Of a stretch of DNA of 64,000 nt, positions 25,001 through 40,000 are shown piece by piece. How positions within the stretch are numbered: the first letter of the stretch is position 1; each line of letters begins with the position of its first letter. Made by a program: the position numbers and the translations under genes. The notes beneath the pieces are model-generated. The model searched no databases and was not told the origin of the DNA. It saw only the letters and a list, made by a program, of their open reading frames with translations. Origin of the DNA: Hymenolepis diminuta (Eukaryota; Platyhelminthes; Cestoda; Cyclophyllidea; Hymenolepididae); the NCBI GenBank assembly GCA_900708905.1, contig CAADRB010000026.1, positions 2,360,594 to 2,424,593 of the forward strand, given 5' to 3'.

Positions 25001-28000
25001 TATTTCTACTTGAATATTTCTTGGACTTATCTTCTTTTGAAATATTATGTGATTTCAGATTTTCTTAATGTTGTCATCATACCGGGCTAAAACGACTTCT
25101 AACAAGCGTGGTCACTTACGCAATCTTGTTCTGTTTGCTGCAATTTGTCTGATTTTTCCGTAAGTTGTCCCAAAACCGTGTGGTATCTGCTCTGCAGACT
25201 CTCCAGATCTGAATTTAGTTTTGTCTGCGGAAGGGAAAAATTATTTAAAGAGAGGTATATCAGAATAATGTGAGGACTCTAAGTGGTCCGAATTTTAGCA
25301 TAATAAATACATACTGCTTTTAAAATTACAGTAGCATGTGAAACAATATTTTTAAATCCTAGTTTGAATCCAATTTGACTTTTTTCAATAACTCAGTAAT
25401 TTTTTGTGGAAGGATATAGAAATAATTTGAATAAGTAAGAACTTACCCTCTCAAATTCAAGCAATTTGATCTTATCTTCTCTTTCTAATAATTTGGATTC
25501 TGCTGCAGAAGCAGTTGTATTCATTCGAGCTAATTCATCTGAAACTTTTGAAGTCTCGAGACGCAAAGTTCTCTCCTAAAGAGGAACATTATTACATTAT
25601 TATAGCATACAGTATTACAGAAAATTTGTGCATTTTTTATTGCGGAAAAATATTGCGAGGGGGGAGCGGGGGGTGGGGGAACGAAAAGAGAGTTGTAAGG
25701 TGGTAACTTTATTTGAGTTTCAAGTTCGGTTTGTTGATTATTTACTGAAAGGACGGTTCATTGCTTAGCGTTCTGTAAATCAAATTTTATAAATTGTCTC
25801 ATGGATTATTGATCAAATTCTTATTCATATGCCACTACAATTCATTTTTCTTTCATGGCCAAAAATGCAACGTGACCATACGTTGAAGTATTAGATGATC
25901 AAACATTCATTTCAGAAGATATTATCTGACTCCCAAAGTCTATATAATAAGTCTGTTTGTTACGAGATCGTATCATTTAGACGAGTTAGACAAAGAGAAG
26001 TGCACTCACATTTTCAGGTATTTTAATATATAATTTAGTCATAATAATTCATTCTGTGGGTAATGAGCACTTTTGAGAACATTCATTTTCTTTTTTACCT
26101 TTTATTCAGCACGGCAGTCCTGACAGTGGTAGGATCATAAGAATACTAACATCCAGCGGTAAAATTTAGAATATTGGGTTCATGATGAGTTTCTAACTTT
26201 ACAAGTTTATTTTATCCGACAGCAGTGTCATATATACAATTTCACCACTCCTAGGCGACAGTAATTCTGTTTCCATAAGATTTCGGTAGTAATAACTCGG
26301 TGCCTTTCTTCCTGTATCATCATATAAACCTTTTTATATCTACTGAATCAGTAAGCTGCCTCAATATGATATGTTCTGGTTATGGTTATAATTTTCAGTC
26401 CAAATCGACGATGATGAACCGTTTGAAAATCGATTGTTTATTACCATGTATAATGCTGAATATACATACACATGATCGACCAATCCTTAAAGATAAAACT
26501 ACCATTAAGACCAGAATCTGCTGGCAACTAACTGTATAAAATGGAAAATTGATACGGAGGCTAAGCCAAAGCGCAAAGTTGAGTGTACTGGGTTTTTTGT
26601 TCCGTTTTTAAATAATCTCTATGGACTAGATTGTGTAATATTTCCTGTATAAATATTGCCAAACCGAAAACTATATAATTGTCAAGTTTAGAGATGAGAA
26701 TTTTCCATTTCACATAATGGTGCATTTGTTGTCAGAGGGTTATTTGATATTTTTAAACAAAGGTTTATTACCGAGAATTTCATATTTTTCCTCTCTAGAG
26801 CACAAAGCCGTAACTGAAAATAAGACTAATTATAACCATCGTGAAGAAAACCTACAATTGATTCACGTTCTTCCTTCAATTTTGCCAACTCCAGCTTCAG
26901 TCGCTCAATCTCCAGTGTGCTTTCGGAAGTCTAAAATTTTAAGAAAGAAACACTTTAGGATTATAAATAAAATCAAATTAGATATCTTCCCATATCAGTT
27001 CGCCTTTTTCTCCATCTCTCTTTTTATGGTAATTGGGGCTGTCAGAGTAGAAGATTGCCTCACACAGTTACCTTCCTTTTGAGTCTCCAGTGAGTAATAG
27101 CATAGCCAAAGACTTATACTTAAGTTAGTAATAATTAATATATAATAAAATAATAATTATACTATTTGTTACTATGACGCTGTTATAGACCAATTGGTCG
27201 TCTTCTAAAAACAATATCACCAAATCCTGAAGCTACGGGTTCAAAATTTGGCATGCAAGAATACTTCTGTAAAGCTGGAAACTTATTAAAAATATTACAA
27301 AAATAAAAAAAGAGATACACTGCCATTTTAAAATATTATTCAAAAGTTCTTATACCTGTTTATGCTGGATGCGGATGAGTTCATTTTCACGTTCTTGTAA
27401 GGAGTTTTGCAGATGCATCAACTTCTCACGCATCTCCGTGTTGGCTTTTCTCAGAGTCGCCAACTCAGCCTGATTAATAGGCATTCCTGATATTTGCGAT
27501 TGCCAATCCACCAGTCCAGTTATGCCAGCGGTTGACTGAAATTTGAGTAAAGAATCAGTCATCTTAATTCGTGGGGATTAGCATGCGAAAAGGAGTGCTT
27601 CCATGGAGATTAGTTAAGCGCTTTGCGGTCATTAAAACTTGACGCAAATTTGAGGAAGAAATTGGACACAAAACGAAATCACTGCACTTTTTTATACTTT
27701 TTGAAGATTTTAAAGATATGAATTAAAACCCGTGTAGTCAAACGATTTAAACTAAATAATCTTTTAATACACTAATTGCGAAAATACATTTTAATTTAAA
27801 CCTTCCCTCACGACATTTAATTCATTTCCATATAAAGCTGTCCCTAAAATTAAGTTTAAACATAACTTGATCGCTCACAAATTAACTTTACAAACATTTA
27901 AAAAGAACAAAGAGAATCCAAGAGATATCTTTATAAGACAAAATACTCAGATTTCACTTCCTTCTCCGTCCGATAGACAGCAAAATAACAACTATAATTT

Positions 28001-31000
28001 TTTATTGATATTTGATATTTAATAAATATTTATTAAAGCATATCGAAAGAAATTCTATCCTTTAGTTCTCAAAATGGATGTGAATGCTGATTCGGATTTT
28101 ATCGGATGATATCAAATGTCATCCCAAAGTGCTACGATAATAAGTAAGAAGATTGGCCACGTAGTCAATCTTCTAATTTTTGTTACCTGATGTAGGCTTC
28201 CTCCTGAGCTTCCTTAGATCAAAGTTGCTCTGTAGAATAAAAAGTTTTGAGAAAATGGGTGTCCCTAATAAGGGTAATGTGAATATGATGTTCAAAACGG
28301 AAGTTTACAATTAATAGTTGGAAATTACATTAAATCTGAGGATGAGAGTGTCAAAATATTGAATTAAATCATGAATTCGCAGGCTCCTCCAATAAATGCC
28401 CTAGGGCTTGAAAGCTATACCTTATTTTGTCCAGTGATTAAACAGTCCTCCTGGGACATCTTGCGGCTAAGCTCCCAGGAAACCATTAAGTTTGTTAACG
28501 CTAAAATTGTTATAAGATTATCATGCACTAGGGACAATTTTAAAGAAATTAAAGACATAATTGAGAAGTTAAATTAATTACGATTAATTAATTTTAGCTG
28601 AATTCATCACCAAGTCTATACCACTTTTCCTAGATCTTAAAGAGATTCAGGATATTATGTTGTCATCATAGTTGTGATAACTTAATACCAAGCACCTAAT
28701 GCCATAACTTGGTAGGTTCCAAATTTTGCTAAAGCTTAGTTAAGTTATCGCCTCTCTGAATGTTATAGTAATCTGTAATAGTATCAAGACTATCCTATAA
28801 ACAAGGCCAAATTTCCTGCACTGTTTGTCGAAAAGTCAACCAATTAATTCCTTAAGTGATGATAAGTAGCCAAAGAGAGTATATTTTTACAGATTTGAAT
28901 AGAATTATATATAACAACTTATTTTACAGTTTATATTGACCCCCGCGTTAGAGTTATGGATCTTTTAACCACATAGATCCATTGTGAACAAACCCTAGTA
29001 CACTTATGCAACCGTATATTAATATTTTATGTGACATTATACTTTCTACTCTTTTAACTTATCTGATTTCAAAGTTTTATTTAGATCTTGTTAATGTTGT
29101 AGTTAACAATATGTTCTTTTTATTGTTAAATTGGTGCTAATTTTCTTTACTCTCAGATATAATAACAATTAACGCAATAGATGATTTGTGTGTCTCCTCT
29201 ATATTCGAGAGATATAATAATAATAAGTATATAATGTATAATGGGGAATAAAGAAATTTCCATTAAATAAGGATAAAAAGATAAGTTTAATGATAAATAT
29301 ATAACTCGTCCCCACAATAATAACTGAGACTACGAAAATGGGAGGCTCTATGTTAAACTGATACCGATGTTCAATATATTGTTAACATGGTTGGACGAAC
29401 GATGCACGAATGAAAAGTCCCTACCATTAAAGCACTCCATATTATTCGAAGGCTTTATGTTAAATCATTGAATAACTTACTCACATCAATTACAAAACTT
29501 TCGTTATTATCAAAAGACCTATCTAAATGAATATCTGGAATCAATCACATTTGGTATGACGTGGTATGAATGAAAAATACTTTTTTCCTTATTCTCACTG
29601 AAAAATGGCCTACTGATTTTAAATACTAGATGAAATCAATAAAAATTAATAAGAATAATAAAAAATTTAATAACAATAAAGTTGAAGGGGGAATAAATTT
29701 GATTTTTATCCCTGGTATATGTAAAATTCATCCTGTCACTATTTAGGTGTTGTCGTTTCGATAAAATTTTTTAAAATTGTAAAAATTAACATTTTTATGA
29801 TTATTTCATGCTATAATATTAACTTTGCGTTTGAATGTTTGTAACCAAAATGTTGTAAATTAAAAACAAATTAAAATTTTAAGTATAAAAATAAAATAAT
29901 TAAATCGATAAATTTTGATTTGACAAAAGGAAAGGGTGCGTCAAAGTTTATTTAATTCCAAATAATCAAGTTTTGGATTCCCCCTCCCTATTTTTCGAAT
30001 TCTTTATAATAATTAAATATACTTTTCTGAGCTGCTTCAAATTACGTGACTAAAATAGCTCCAACAATTTCAAAATTGGTTGATTCTTAATGACTGCTTA
30101 TTCTAGCTATTTTACCATCTCGTTTATTAGTAAATTGTTAGAAAGTTTATTAAGTAAAATATGAAATCCGCTTCATATTACTGGACTTAAATTAAACGAA
30201 ATCTAACCTGAGCGACTTCCATGGCATTCATCTGAGAAGTTTTGGTGTCAAGCTCTCGTTGAAGCGATTTGATTTTCACTTCCATCTCTGAATTCTGGAA
30301 TCGAAGGCGAGTGAGCTCATGTAATTGCTGCTGGAGCTGAAATAGTTGAAATAGGAGAGCAGCTAAGTGATAATCCTGGTAGTTAAATATTGTAATATGA
30401 AATTCTGCAAGCATATAATTATATATTCAGAATTCTTAAAGACGCAGTCAGTGAATAGTTGTGATCTATAAAAATGATTGCGGAGGGATTTAAAAACAAA
30501 AAGCTTTCCATAATGGGTTGAATAGGGACCAAAAGTGCATTCACAATGAGAACTACAGAGAGAGAGAGAGGAAAAATGGAGATTGAAAGCAAGAAAGGCG
30601 CATGTGCGCAGTTGATTAAAACTGGAAGGTGATACATTTGGCAGTTAAGACAGACGAGGCATATGAATTAAATCGCCACCCAAAATCACGTTTGAGTAGT
30701 TTGCGGAAAGTGCTCTTCAACTCTTTACTAAATTTCCCAAAGATTAAGAGAGCAGACGGATGTTTTCTTGATATCTTCGATGTTCGGAAGTCTATGTTTA
30801 TTGGATATAAAACAAACGTGAGAGGGTTTATGGATAGAACGAATGATAGAGACAGAGAGGAAGATATTAGGAGATAGCAAATCGGAAGACGTAGAGAATG
30901 TAAATTGAGTTGACTGTCTAGAAAATTTTCGCCATCGTGGTAAAGCAATCAGAAAGAGCATTATTAGCTGACAAACAGAAGCCAATGCACCTTTTTTCAC

Positions 31001-34000
31001 TTTCTCTCAACTACTCAGGCTGCTTTGAATTTTTATCTGCATCTATAATCGTGGTTTGAAATTGAAATGGCCGAGAAGTGTCATGATCATAAACATCCAA
31101 AAATGAACCAGAGCGAGGTATTAAAAGCTACAATTTGAGAAACATTAGAAGAACGTTGGCTTTTAATTTATTTGAAAAATTGATTTAAAGTATATTGAAA
31201 GCTACTGAAGATCTCAAAACTTGCCCGTTGTGTTTAAATGAAATTATTATATCCTTATACTTTTTTTCATATTTGGTTCAAAATCCATAAGAAAAGCATT
31301 CGAAAACGGTGAGGATTTCCGGTAAAAGTTCATCTAAATTTGGATCTCCGAATTTGTCAGCTTTCACTTTGCTAAAACAGACTCATAAATCAATTCCAAA
31401 TGGATGCTTTTGAGAATAAAATCTGAGAAACATTTCTGAAAGTGAGAACTGAATAACATCTAAAACCTCAATGAACTATTCAAATGACTAATTAAAGTTT
31501 ACTTCCAAGACTTCTCTGAAAGGCTTGTAGAAGCATAGAAGAGCTGTTATTTAAGCCATTATTGCTCAAAACATTAATTGATAATAATGTCAAATTTTAA
31601 TACATTTTCCCAGTCTAGATGTCCAACTCTTCTGCTCAGATAGACATAAAGGGTATTTTAATTTCTACTTTTGGATCAACCTTAGTCACCTCAGACTTTC
31701 AGTTAGTAGATGGATAACAAAAACATCTCACTTAGCTTCAGGTAGGTCCAAAAGAATCTTGCTGCATCGCTCATTCTTCTAGTTAGTGAAGTTAAAGTTG
31801 AGAGCTAATCAGCATAGTTAAAAATACAGCAAACTTATAAACTGGTTAGGCGTTTTTCGCATTTCAGTTTCTTATCAGTTGTCTTTTAGCTCTTTTAATA
31901 AATTTAAGTGATGACGAAAATGTCATGGTCAAATTTAAATTTAAAAGTGTATCTTCAACAAAATAATTTTTGCTCCCTTAAAGGTTTTGCTGAGTTTCAG
32001 ACAATTCAGATAAGAATTATACACATGTAACTAGACTAGCAATCATTGAGACTACGTACCATTGTCTCTTTTTCATGTAACAGTCTGCCGAGAAGAATGG
32101 ACTCAGTGTTCTGGATGGGCAAACCGATACCTCCTGGTGTGAGAGAACCAGCGCCTGCGGCAGCAGACGATGAGCCAATCAAGTGAAAGGCGCTACCGGT
32201 GAGGTGAGGCGAAATGCTACCCACCGGGATACCCGATTGGCCAAAGGCACCCTGGGAGAGGAGACCTGATGGACCTGACTGAGTTCCTAGCCGTACTTGA
32301 GATTTTGTCAATGATCTGGTTGCTCCAGAAACTTTGTGCGCGAGGCTGGGGAACAGTGGGACTGTGGCTAGCTATAATGGATTAATCGAGAAAAATAGGA
32401 TATTAATTTTGGACTGAATAAAGATCATGGTTATATACTCTACTTTTCATTGGCCGGATATACCCGCGATGACAAAAAGATTTGAAGTGTGATTGTAATC
32501 TGAAATCACTGTGAAGCTATTGAAATATCTGTTCATGTAAGATTAAAAGGCAAACTTCGTTATAAGAACAACTTTATTCGAGGGTAAGCCAGGAATGGAA
32601 TGAGATAGAGGATGACCCTACTATTCAAGTTTACCTTAAGTGAACCCTGTTAATCTTAATCGGGTTTTAAATCATCTTAGTAGGTATTAACTAGTGCCTG
32701 ATGGCTATCAGAAGACACAAATACGTCGAGATCGCATAATCAAATATTTATCTTAACACTATTTCAGTACACCCCGAACATGTCACACACGATCTTTAAC
32801 AAGGATCTAAGGGTCCACATCCGAAATGCAGAACTACATGACATTTTGAACTACCTTCCATAGCTAATTGTGATTAACTTCATGAATTCAGAAATCAAAT
32901 GTAGTAAGAATATTATTGTCATGACTCTTAAATACCTTTCTGTGATCAAAATTATAATTTCATTTCGCTATATGTAATAAGAATGTCTGTGTGAATATCC
33001 CGGATTCCGGATAAAGCAACTGATTTCCAACATTTTTTAAGACGAAAAAAATTAAAAATGGTGTTTAATGTTGACGTATGGCTATAGTGAGTACAGATTC
33101 ATCGAGCATATTGTGATATTCAGATATCATAGAGGGGTCCAATTGTTCCGACGACTAATTTATTAACTACAATTCTTCCTGTTTCTAATCATATAACATT
33201 ATAACATTACTAGTCTCAGTTTATGCAATGATTTCATCAAAATATTATTCATTATTCTCTGTTTAGCCATCGTTAATTCTTCAAGGCCTATGATGTGATA
33301 ATGTAACAATAAAATGATTACATAAATAAATACGTTTTAAGTAAATAAACTTCTATAAATTCATTGATTGTATAATATTCCCCCCGGGGTTCAAAGCCCA
33401 CTGATGTGCATTAATATTAATACTAATAAAAAGAATAATTGCCTAATTAGGAGTTATTAATTCAAATAACAAAAATCCGCACATTTTATACCGAAATGAG
33501 TTTTTAAATATTTTTCCTCAAATATGAAGAGATATATATATATATATACATATGTATATAAAATTGTGTGGCTAATATTTAACTAGATATGCACTTACAG
33601 CTGATTTGTCCTGCTCAGTTAGACTATCTTCTTGACCTTGAACAAGTTTGACAAGGGCTGCTATACGCAGATTAGACTCTTGATTGGTTTGGCGAAGTTT
33701 TTCCAGCTCTGGGATATAACTCTGGAACTGGAATGAGAAAAACAGCGGTGTAAAGTTGCTACCTAGGTTAACATAAAACAAAACTAGCAATACAAAGCTT
33801 ACACAATCGGCTTCAAGATTCTTCAATTGACCCTCACGGTCCCGAAGCTCTTCTTGAACACTGGCCAACTGAGATGAGAGATTATTTCGTTCCCTCTGAA
33901 GATGCTCCACCGTTGAACGAAGTTCGCGTAACTGAGAGAAAAAAAGAAATTATGACAACTTATTCAATTTTTTTAAAACGATTGTGAAAAAATATTAATA

Positions 34001-37000
34001 GATTCTGCAAAATTTATAATCTGGGTTCAAATATGCCACGAAAAATGAAACATTTTACAGGGCTCTAAAGTATAGTATTGTTAAAAAATCTATGATGCAT
34101 ATGATATATGTTTTTGTTTATTTCTTAAACTCAAAAACTATTTTAATAGAGAAGACCGCCAATCTGGCAACATACACGGTTCGAGAATCTCTGTTATTAA
34201 TTGAATATATGACGATCTAAAACGAGTAATTCAGTTTTCTATGCTCTGTCGAATGAGATGACAGACCTTCAGAGATTATAATCCTACCTAAATTTGCAGA
34301 TTATTAATCCGTCTCAAAATCTGTTCGGACATTTACACGACAATCTGCGTATGCTGCTAATTATCTCAAATTCAAAGTATTAAACAAATCCGTCTTATCT
34401 AAAGCTCAGATATAAGGATATTTTAGACTATACTTCTGGCAAATGACACTATAAATCTCCAATAGTAAAAATTGTTCAAAAAGAACGTAAACTTTACGCT
34501 TCGATAGTATGCATTTTATAGAGATATCATCCTTATCCATGCAATTTGCCCCGGTTCCCAACATCTCGGTTATCGATCGGTAATGTTAACCAGATTTAGA
34601 AGAATTTGGTCCTTGATAACTGAGCAAGATGACAGAACAGATCCTAGAGCCCTGCGCTTTACTGGGAAATAGATGGACAGCTTGATTTTATACTCCCTTT
34701 CTGTTATTACTTCTCTCGTTTCTTGTAATAAAAATTTCGACAATTTTAAGATCTTGCCTAGCGTTATATGTACTTATTGTCATATAAGTATTCGTTATAT
34801 GCTTACTTTCGAGTAAAAGACTATTTCCATCTTACCTGATGTTCCAGTTGACGAGTAGAATCCTCTCGAGAAGCAACATGAGCTTCTCTCTCCGCTGTTA
34901 GTCGAACACTCTCACGAAGAGCCTGTTCCAATTCTCGCACCCGAACCTCCTTCTCAGCTATCACATTCTGAGGAAATAGAAAATGAAATATGATATGGTA
35001 TGAATATGAGATAAGCGATATCATCTTATCCCTAACAGTAATGTCGCAATTCGTATGTATGCTTTCTTCCGCTCTCTAATAAATTAAAATAGAGTTTTGA
35101 AGTAAGTGCTTACAAAACAACATAAAATGCAAACATTTAGGGCCAAAATCAAAAATTAAACATTCCCCTAAGTATAAGGCAATATCAATCACAACTTTAA
35201 CTTTAGAGAAATCTTTTCATCACCGAAATCTTAAAATTTCACTCCAATTTCTCCCAGCCAGGTTCATATTCATAGCTATTTAGCTCCTTAAACAATATGT
35301 CTTCCTTTTAAGTTGAAATTAACATTTGAACAACATATATCTAAAATATCGACTTTAGAAATACTTACTTTCCTCAAGCGGTGGCATTAAAATAAGGTTT
35401 AAAATTTTCAGATTTCTAGCCAGACCAACTAGAGTAAATAATCAAAAATTTATCCATTTACCGCCATTCGTATTTAAAATCCAGCTATGAATAATGATTG
35501 AAAATTGATTGTTTAGTTTTAAAGGCTCTTTAAATCTCTTATTAACGTTTAACTTGCCAACATAATTAATTGTTATAATAATAGTGTTTATGGTGCCGCG
35601 CTTATTATCTCACCAGCCAATAAGAATGCTTGTAGCATTTACTACACAATCATATTCTACATATTTTTATGAGTACCTCCCCCTGCGCGAAAGAAGAGCC
35701 AATCAGTGTCCAGTAAATTCCGGATACTATCTAAAAGCCTAAATAGGCGCCCAACGACACACGAGTTGCGTTGGGCATCTTGCGCTCCATTCTCCCACCT
35801 AATATTTTCACATTGTGTACCTTTCTTTATTAAACTCTTATTAAACTCAAATCACTTACAACTGCCATCAAATAAGATTAATTAAATGAAGCTTCACAAT
35901 TACGGATACCCCCACCCTCGATTCCCTATATGGTGCTGACAGAAGGCCAACATACGTAACTCAAGGTCAATGACGTTTCTTGGAATGAGCAATTCACATC
36001 TCACAATATCAGTGATGGGCGCATACTACTCGGATTAACTTGACAGTTAGTATAGACGGAACTTCCATTCTTTCGGCTATAGTAACTCCTATCAAGACGT
36101 GTTTATTACCAAAAATAATCTTTGATCAAAAGTCAGGAATGTAAAGCAACTCATCTTCTTTTAAAAAATCCCTTGGCCTGAGTCAGTTGCAGCAGTAACT
36201 GCCTTACCGTAGTGATACGCGCTTTAGTTTAAAGAAATATACACTTTATTTTAAATTAATATGATCGATTCAATAAAATAACTGCAAAAATAATTTATCA
36301 GTTGGTTTACCTTGAGCATTTCAGCATCATTTTGAATAGTATCTGCTCTCTGACGAGCTTCATCAAGCATCTGAGTGTTCTTCTTTCGATCAGCTTGTTG
36401 AGATCGCTTGAGACTTCCAATTTGATTCTGAGCATCATGTAGCTGTCTAGGTGAAGAAAAAACAACTGAGGTTACATTCCCATGTGTACATTTTGCGCCT
36501 TGCCACTTTTAAAACATATTAGGTAACATTAGTCTGAAATTATCTTTTCAATTAGAGAACAATATCCATTGAAATGAAATTATCAAACGCCCAAAGTAGT
36601 CAGCAGGTCACAAGGTCTAAAAACATTGTAAATATTATTTAATCCAGGAACCTTGAAGGCATATCCTGGTATTTAAACATTGAAAAATCAGAACATGAAT
36701 GAATAAACTGAATCCATTAAATTAAAGTTTGCAATTTGAAGGGAGATGTTAAACTAATTAAGAATCTCAACTTAATCCTCCATCCCTTCTATGACCCCTA
36801 TTGGACTATCTTATTATTTTTCACGCTCTAATGCATTTAAATAAATAAAACTCAATAGATTTTGCCTCGGCACTGATAATAATGATAAAAGAATAAAGAT
36901 TTTATGATAAAAATATTCCAAATCGACCTGTGTTGAGTTCAATTATTGACCATTCATCTAAACCCGGCAGTAAGAATTTGATGTAAGTTATGTTGAAGAT

Positions 37001-40000
37001 TTCATCAGAATGTAAAACAGTGATGTCATGAATAGCTGACATCAAGCTCGGTTGATTAAAAATTCAATAGCCATATCAGGATTAAATAGAATCTTTGACA
37101 AAGCAATACGAGAGTCAGAATTCCTTCAAATAATAAAATTTTAACCATCAAATATTGTGAAGATTTTCTAAACTACTGCTATGTCAGTCCGTCATAACAG
37201 TTAAACTGCATCAAAAATTGGTAAACTTAATAACAATTTCGATTAAACACTTTTCATGAATAATTTTCCTTGCAACAGTCAACCATATTTACCCACTGAA
37301 AGTTTTTCTCTTAAAGAACGTTGCGGTAATGAGATAAAAATTACTTTAGTTAGATAGAAATATAAGAAATTGCGTGATCAATTTAACTCGGCAGGCTATT
37401 GAAAATACATTATTTGTTTTAATAAGGTGTTCAAACATTTTAAACGCCGGTGAGGGGACTTTTTAATGCACTGTACCCCGCTAGTATCTTTGATCTCAGG
37501 ATAACTGTGCTATCTTTGAACTTTCGCTACTTCACTTCTTATTTTTCATTTTACCGGGTTTAATCAAATTTCTTTTTTCATCAGACTTTATCTCCTACTT
37601 TTTGAGGAAAAAAAGCGAATTTTAATATCAGGTTCTGTACTAAAACATGCATATATTTTATGCTTTCACTATGCAATATTTATTTGAAGTTACATTAAGT
37701 TAGCGCAGATATATTTATGACGTAATTTTAATTTAATTATATTATTTAATTAAAAAATTATTCCTTGAACCGTTTTTATGCTACCTTCTTTTCTTCTAAT
37801 AAATAACAAAATATATATATACGTTGGAAAATAAATGCAATGTAGATAAACACGCGTTTTAAGACAGGGTGAAAAGCAGAAGTAAAAATTACATAAAAAT
37901 TCGCTTTAAATAATATAAAATACACGATAACTTACTCCTCTAACTCATGAATTTGGTTCTCCTTGTCTAGTTTGGCGGCGTCAGAATTTCGAATCACATT
38001 GAGAAGGCGATCGACTTCACTTTGTAGTTTTGTGGCAGATTCCATGTAGTGATTCATCTGGGACTCCAAATCCGAAACCGTTTTAGCGTATTTCATCTCC
38101 GCCTCACTGGTCACCTGCTTCTGTAACTGTTTCAAACAAAAGGATTTAAATACAGATTTGCAATGAATCTAATGGTTTTTGCCACCATGACTAATTTTAA
38201 TACACTGACAACTTGTAATTCATTTCAAAGGCTAAAATGGCAAATTGATAATGCTCTCCCTTTAAATTTTTACCATTGTCTGTCTAAATGAACCAAAGAG
38301 TATCAACCAAGTTGAGTAAAGTCAAACAACGTGATGACACCATAAATTGATTGCATTAGAATATCTATGAAGGATCAGAGAACAATTCTTAGAAGGGAAA
38401 AATGAATTAAACTTATCACTTAGAGGAGGAAGAACTGTTCTTGATAAAATTTTTAAGTATCTAATTTTATCTATAATGTTCAGTTATTCATAAAGTATAA
38501 CTTTCAAAACATTATTATCGTTAATGCCCGCAGTAACAAAATATTTTTCCAATTTGGAATTGCGGAAAGGAACAAAAATCGGTAAGCAGAAAGTCTAATA
38601 AATGATAAAAGGGAGGAGACCGCCGTCAAGGCATTAAAGTATCTTGCTTGATTTTCGGATTCGATTTTCATAAACTTTCCTAAATGAGTAGCTTTTATGA
38701 TTCGTCCATTGGATTGCAGTAAATGCTTGTCTACGATGTTCAGTGCTTATTGGTTGGTCTTTTTAATCAGAAAGGGTCATCTTCTAATTGTTGAGAAGGC
38801 AAAAGTGGTCTCATATGATATTTAGCAGCTTACAGTCGTAAAATATCGGAGATGAGATGACTAAAAATTTCGTTAACATAGTATTTATAAAAGGAGATGA
38901 GAAAGTGAAATTTGAAAAAGAATTTAAATTTTGTTTGTGATACACGCCTCTTTGCGTTAAACTACTCATAGTTTGAGGCTGAGCATTTGGTTAGAGCCTT
39001 TTATTCGGTTGAGCATAATTGTGAAAATGACTTGATGAAAACTACAATAGATGTCGATATTTCTAGGGCAAAATTTTGTAACCATCGGTACTTTCAGGTT
39101 CATGCAATTCAGAAACCAGTTCAAAAATGTCTGATAGGCAAATATTTATTATACCCGGAATTGATCAAATTTCAAAGATGATTAATTGCCGCTCAATCAT
39201 TAGTGCTACAGATCTGTTAACTGATTCAAACTAAGAATATGAACTAGTAATAGTGAACTTGTATTAGCCCTACTTAACTTACCGACGTTCTTATCATTAG
39301 TCCTGTTTTTTATCAGCTATTTTCGCACCAAAGTCATCTAGATTGATTTTTCATCTTTCTATTGCTGATCTAGGATTATTTTTCAGCATTCATATCAGTC
39401 AGAATAAGGATAAAAGGTTGTTTTTACAGGATTCTTAGCCACCTGTTCAGACTTCTTCACCAGAAATGTTCTAAAGTTTGTGAAGTAGTAGTTTACTTTC
39501 ATTTGTTTTATGAGTTCTCATTTGCGACTGAGCAGACGTGAGAATGTACCAGTCTCCGAAGTAAGGCACTCACGCAATATTAACAGTTAATGTATCTTTA
39601 CATAAATTCCCTCACACTTAGTTACTTAATGTTTTATAATTACGTTTAATATACAGGAAGATTACAAATTTTGTTAAATATGTATTGATTATTCAATGGA
39701 GAACGCAAAATTTATGTAATGTGCAATATTCTACTCTGAGACTTTGAATATCATCAAAAACTCATTATTTTGGGACCAATATGTCCCATTAGGCAATGTA
39801 AGATTATTAAAAAGCTCAGATTACGTTGGGATCCTCATTTCCAAATCTTATTTCTTTCCAGTGGCCTTGCTGATGCTTTAAGACAAATCCACATACCATC
39901 TGTTTCTCTAGTTGCAGAGATGACAGCTCTGCTTCACGTTGACGCAGTTGAACCTGCAGTTGGCTTACTTCTGAGTCGCGTTTGTAGCGTGAGCTGCGGA

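Noticed and set aside
30540..30950. Overlapping open frames on both strands around an AG-repeat
   Set aside because: Intronic, mutually overlapping, without motifs; the purine/pyrimidine bias and AG microsatellite keep stops rare.
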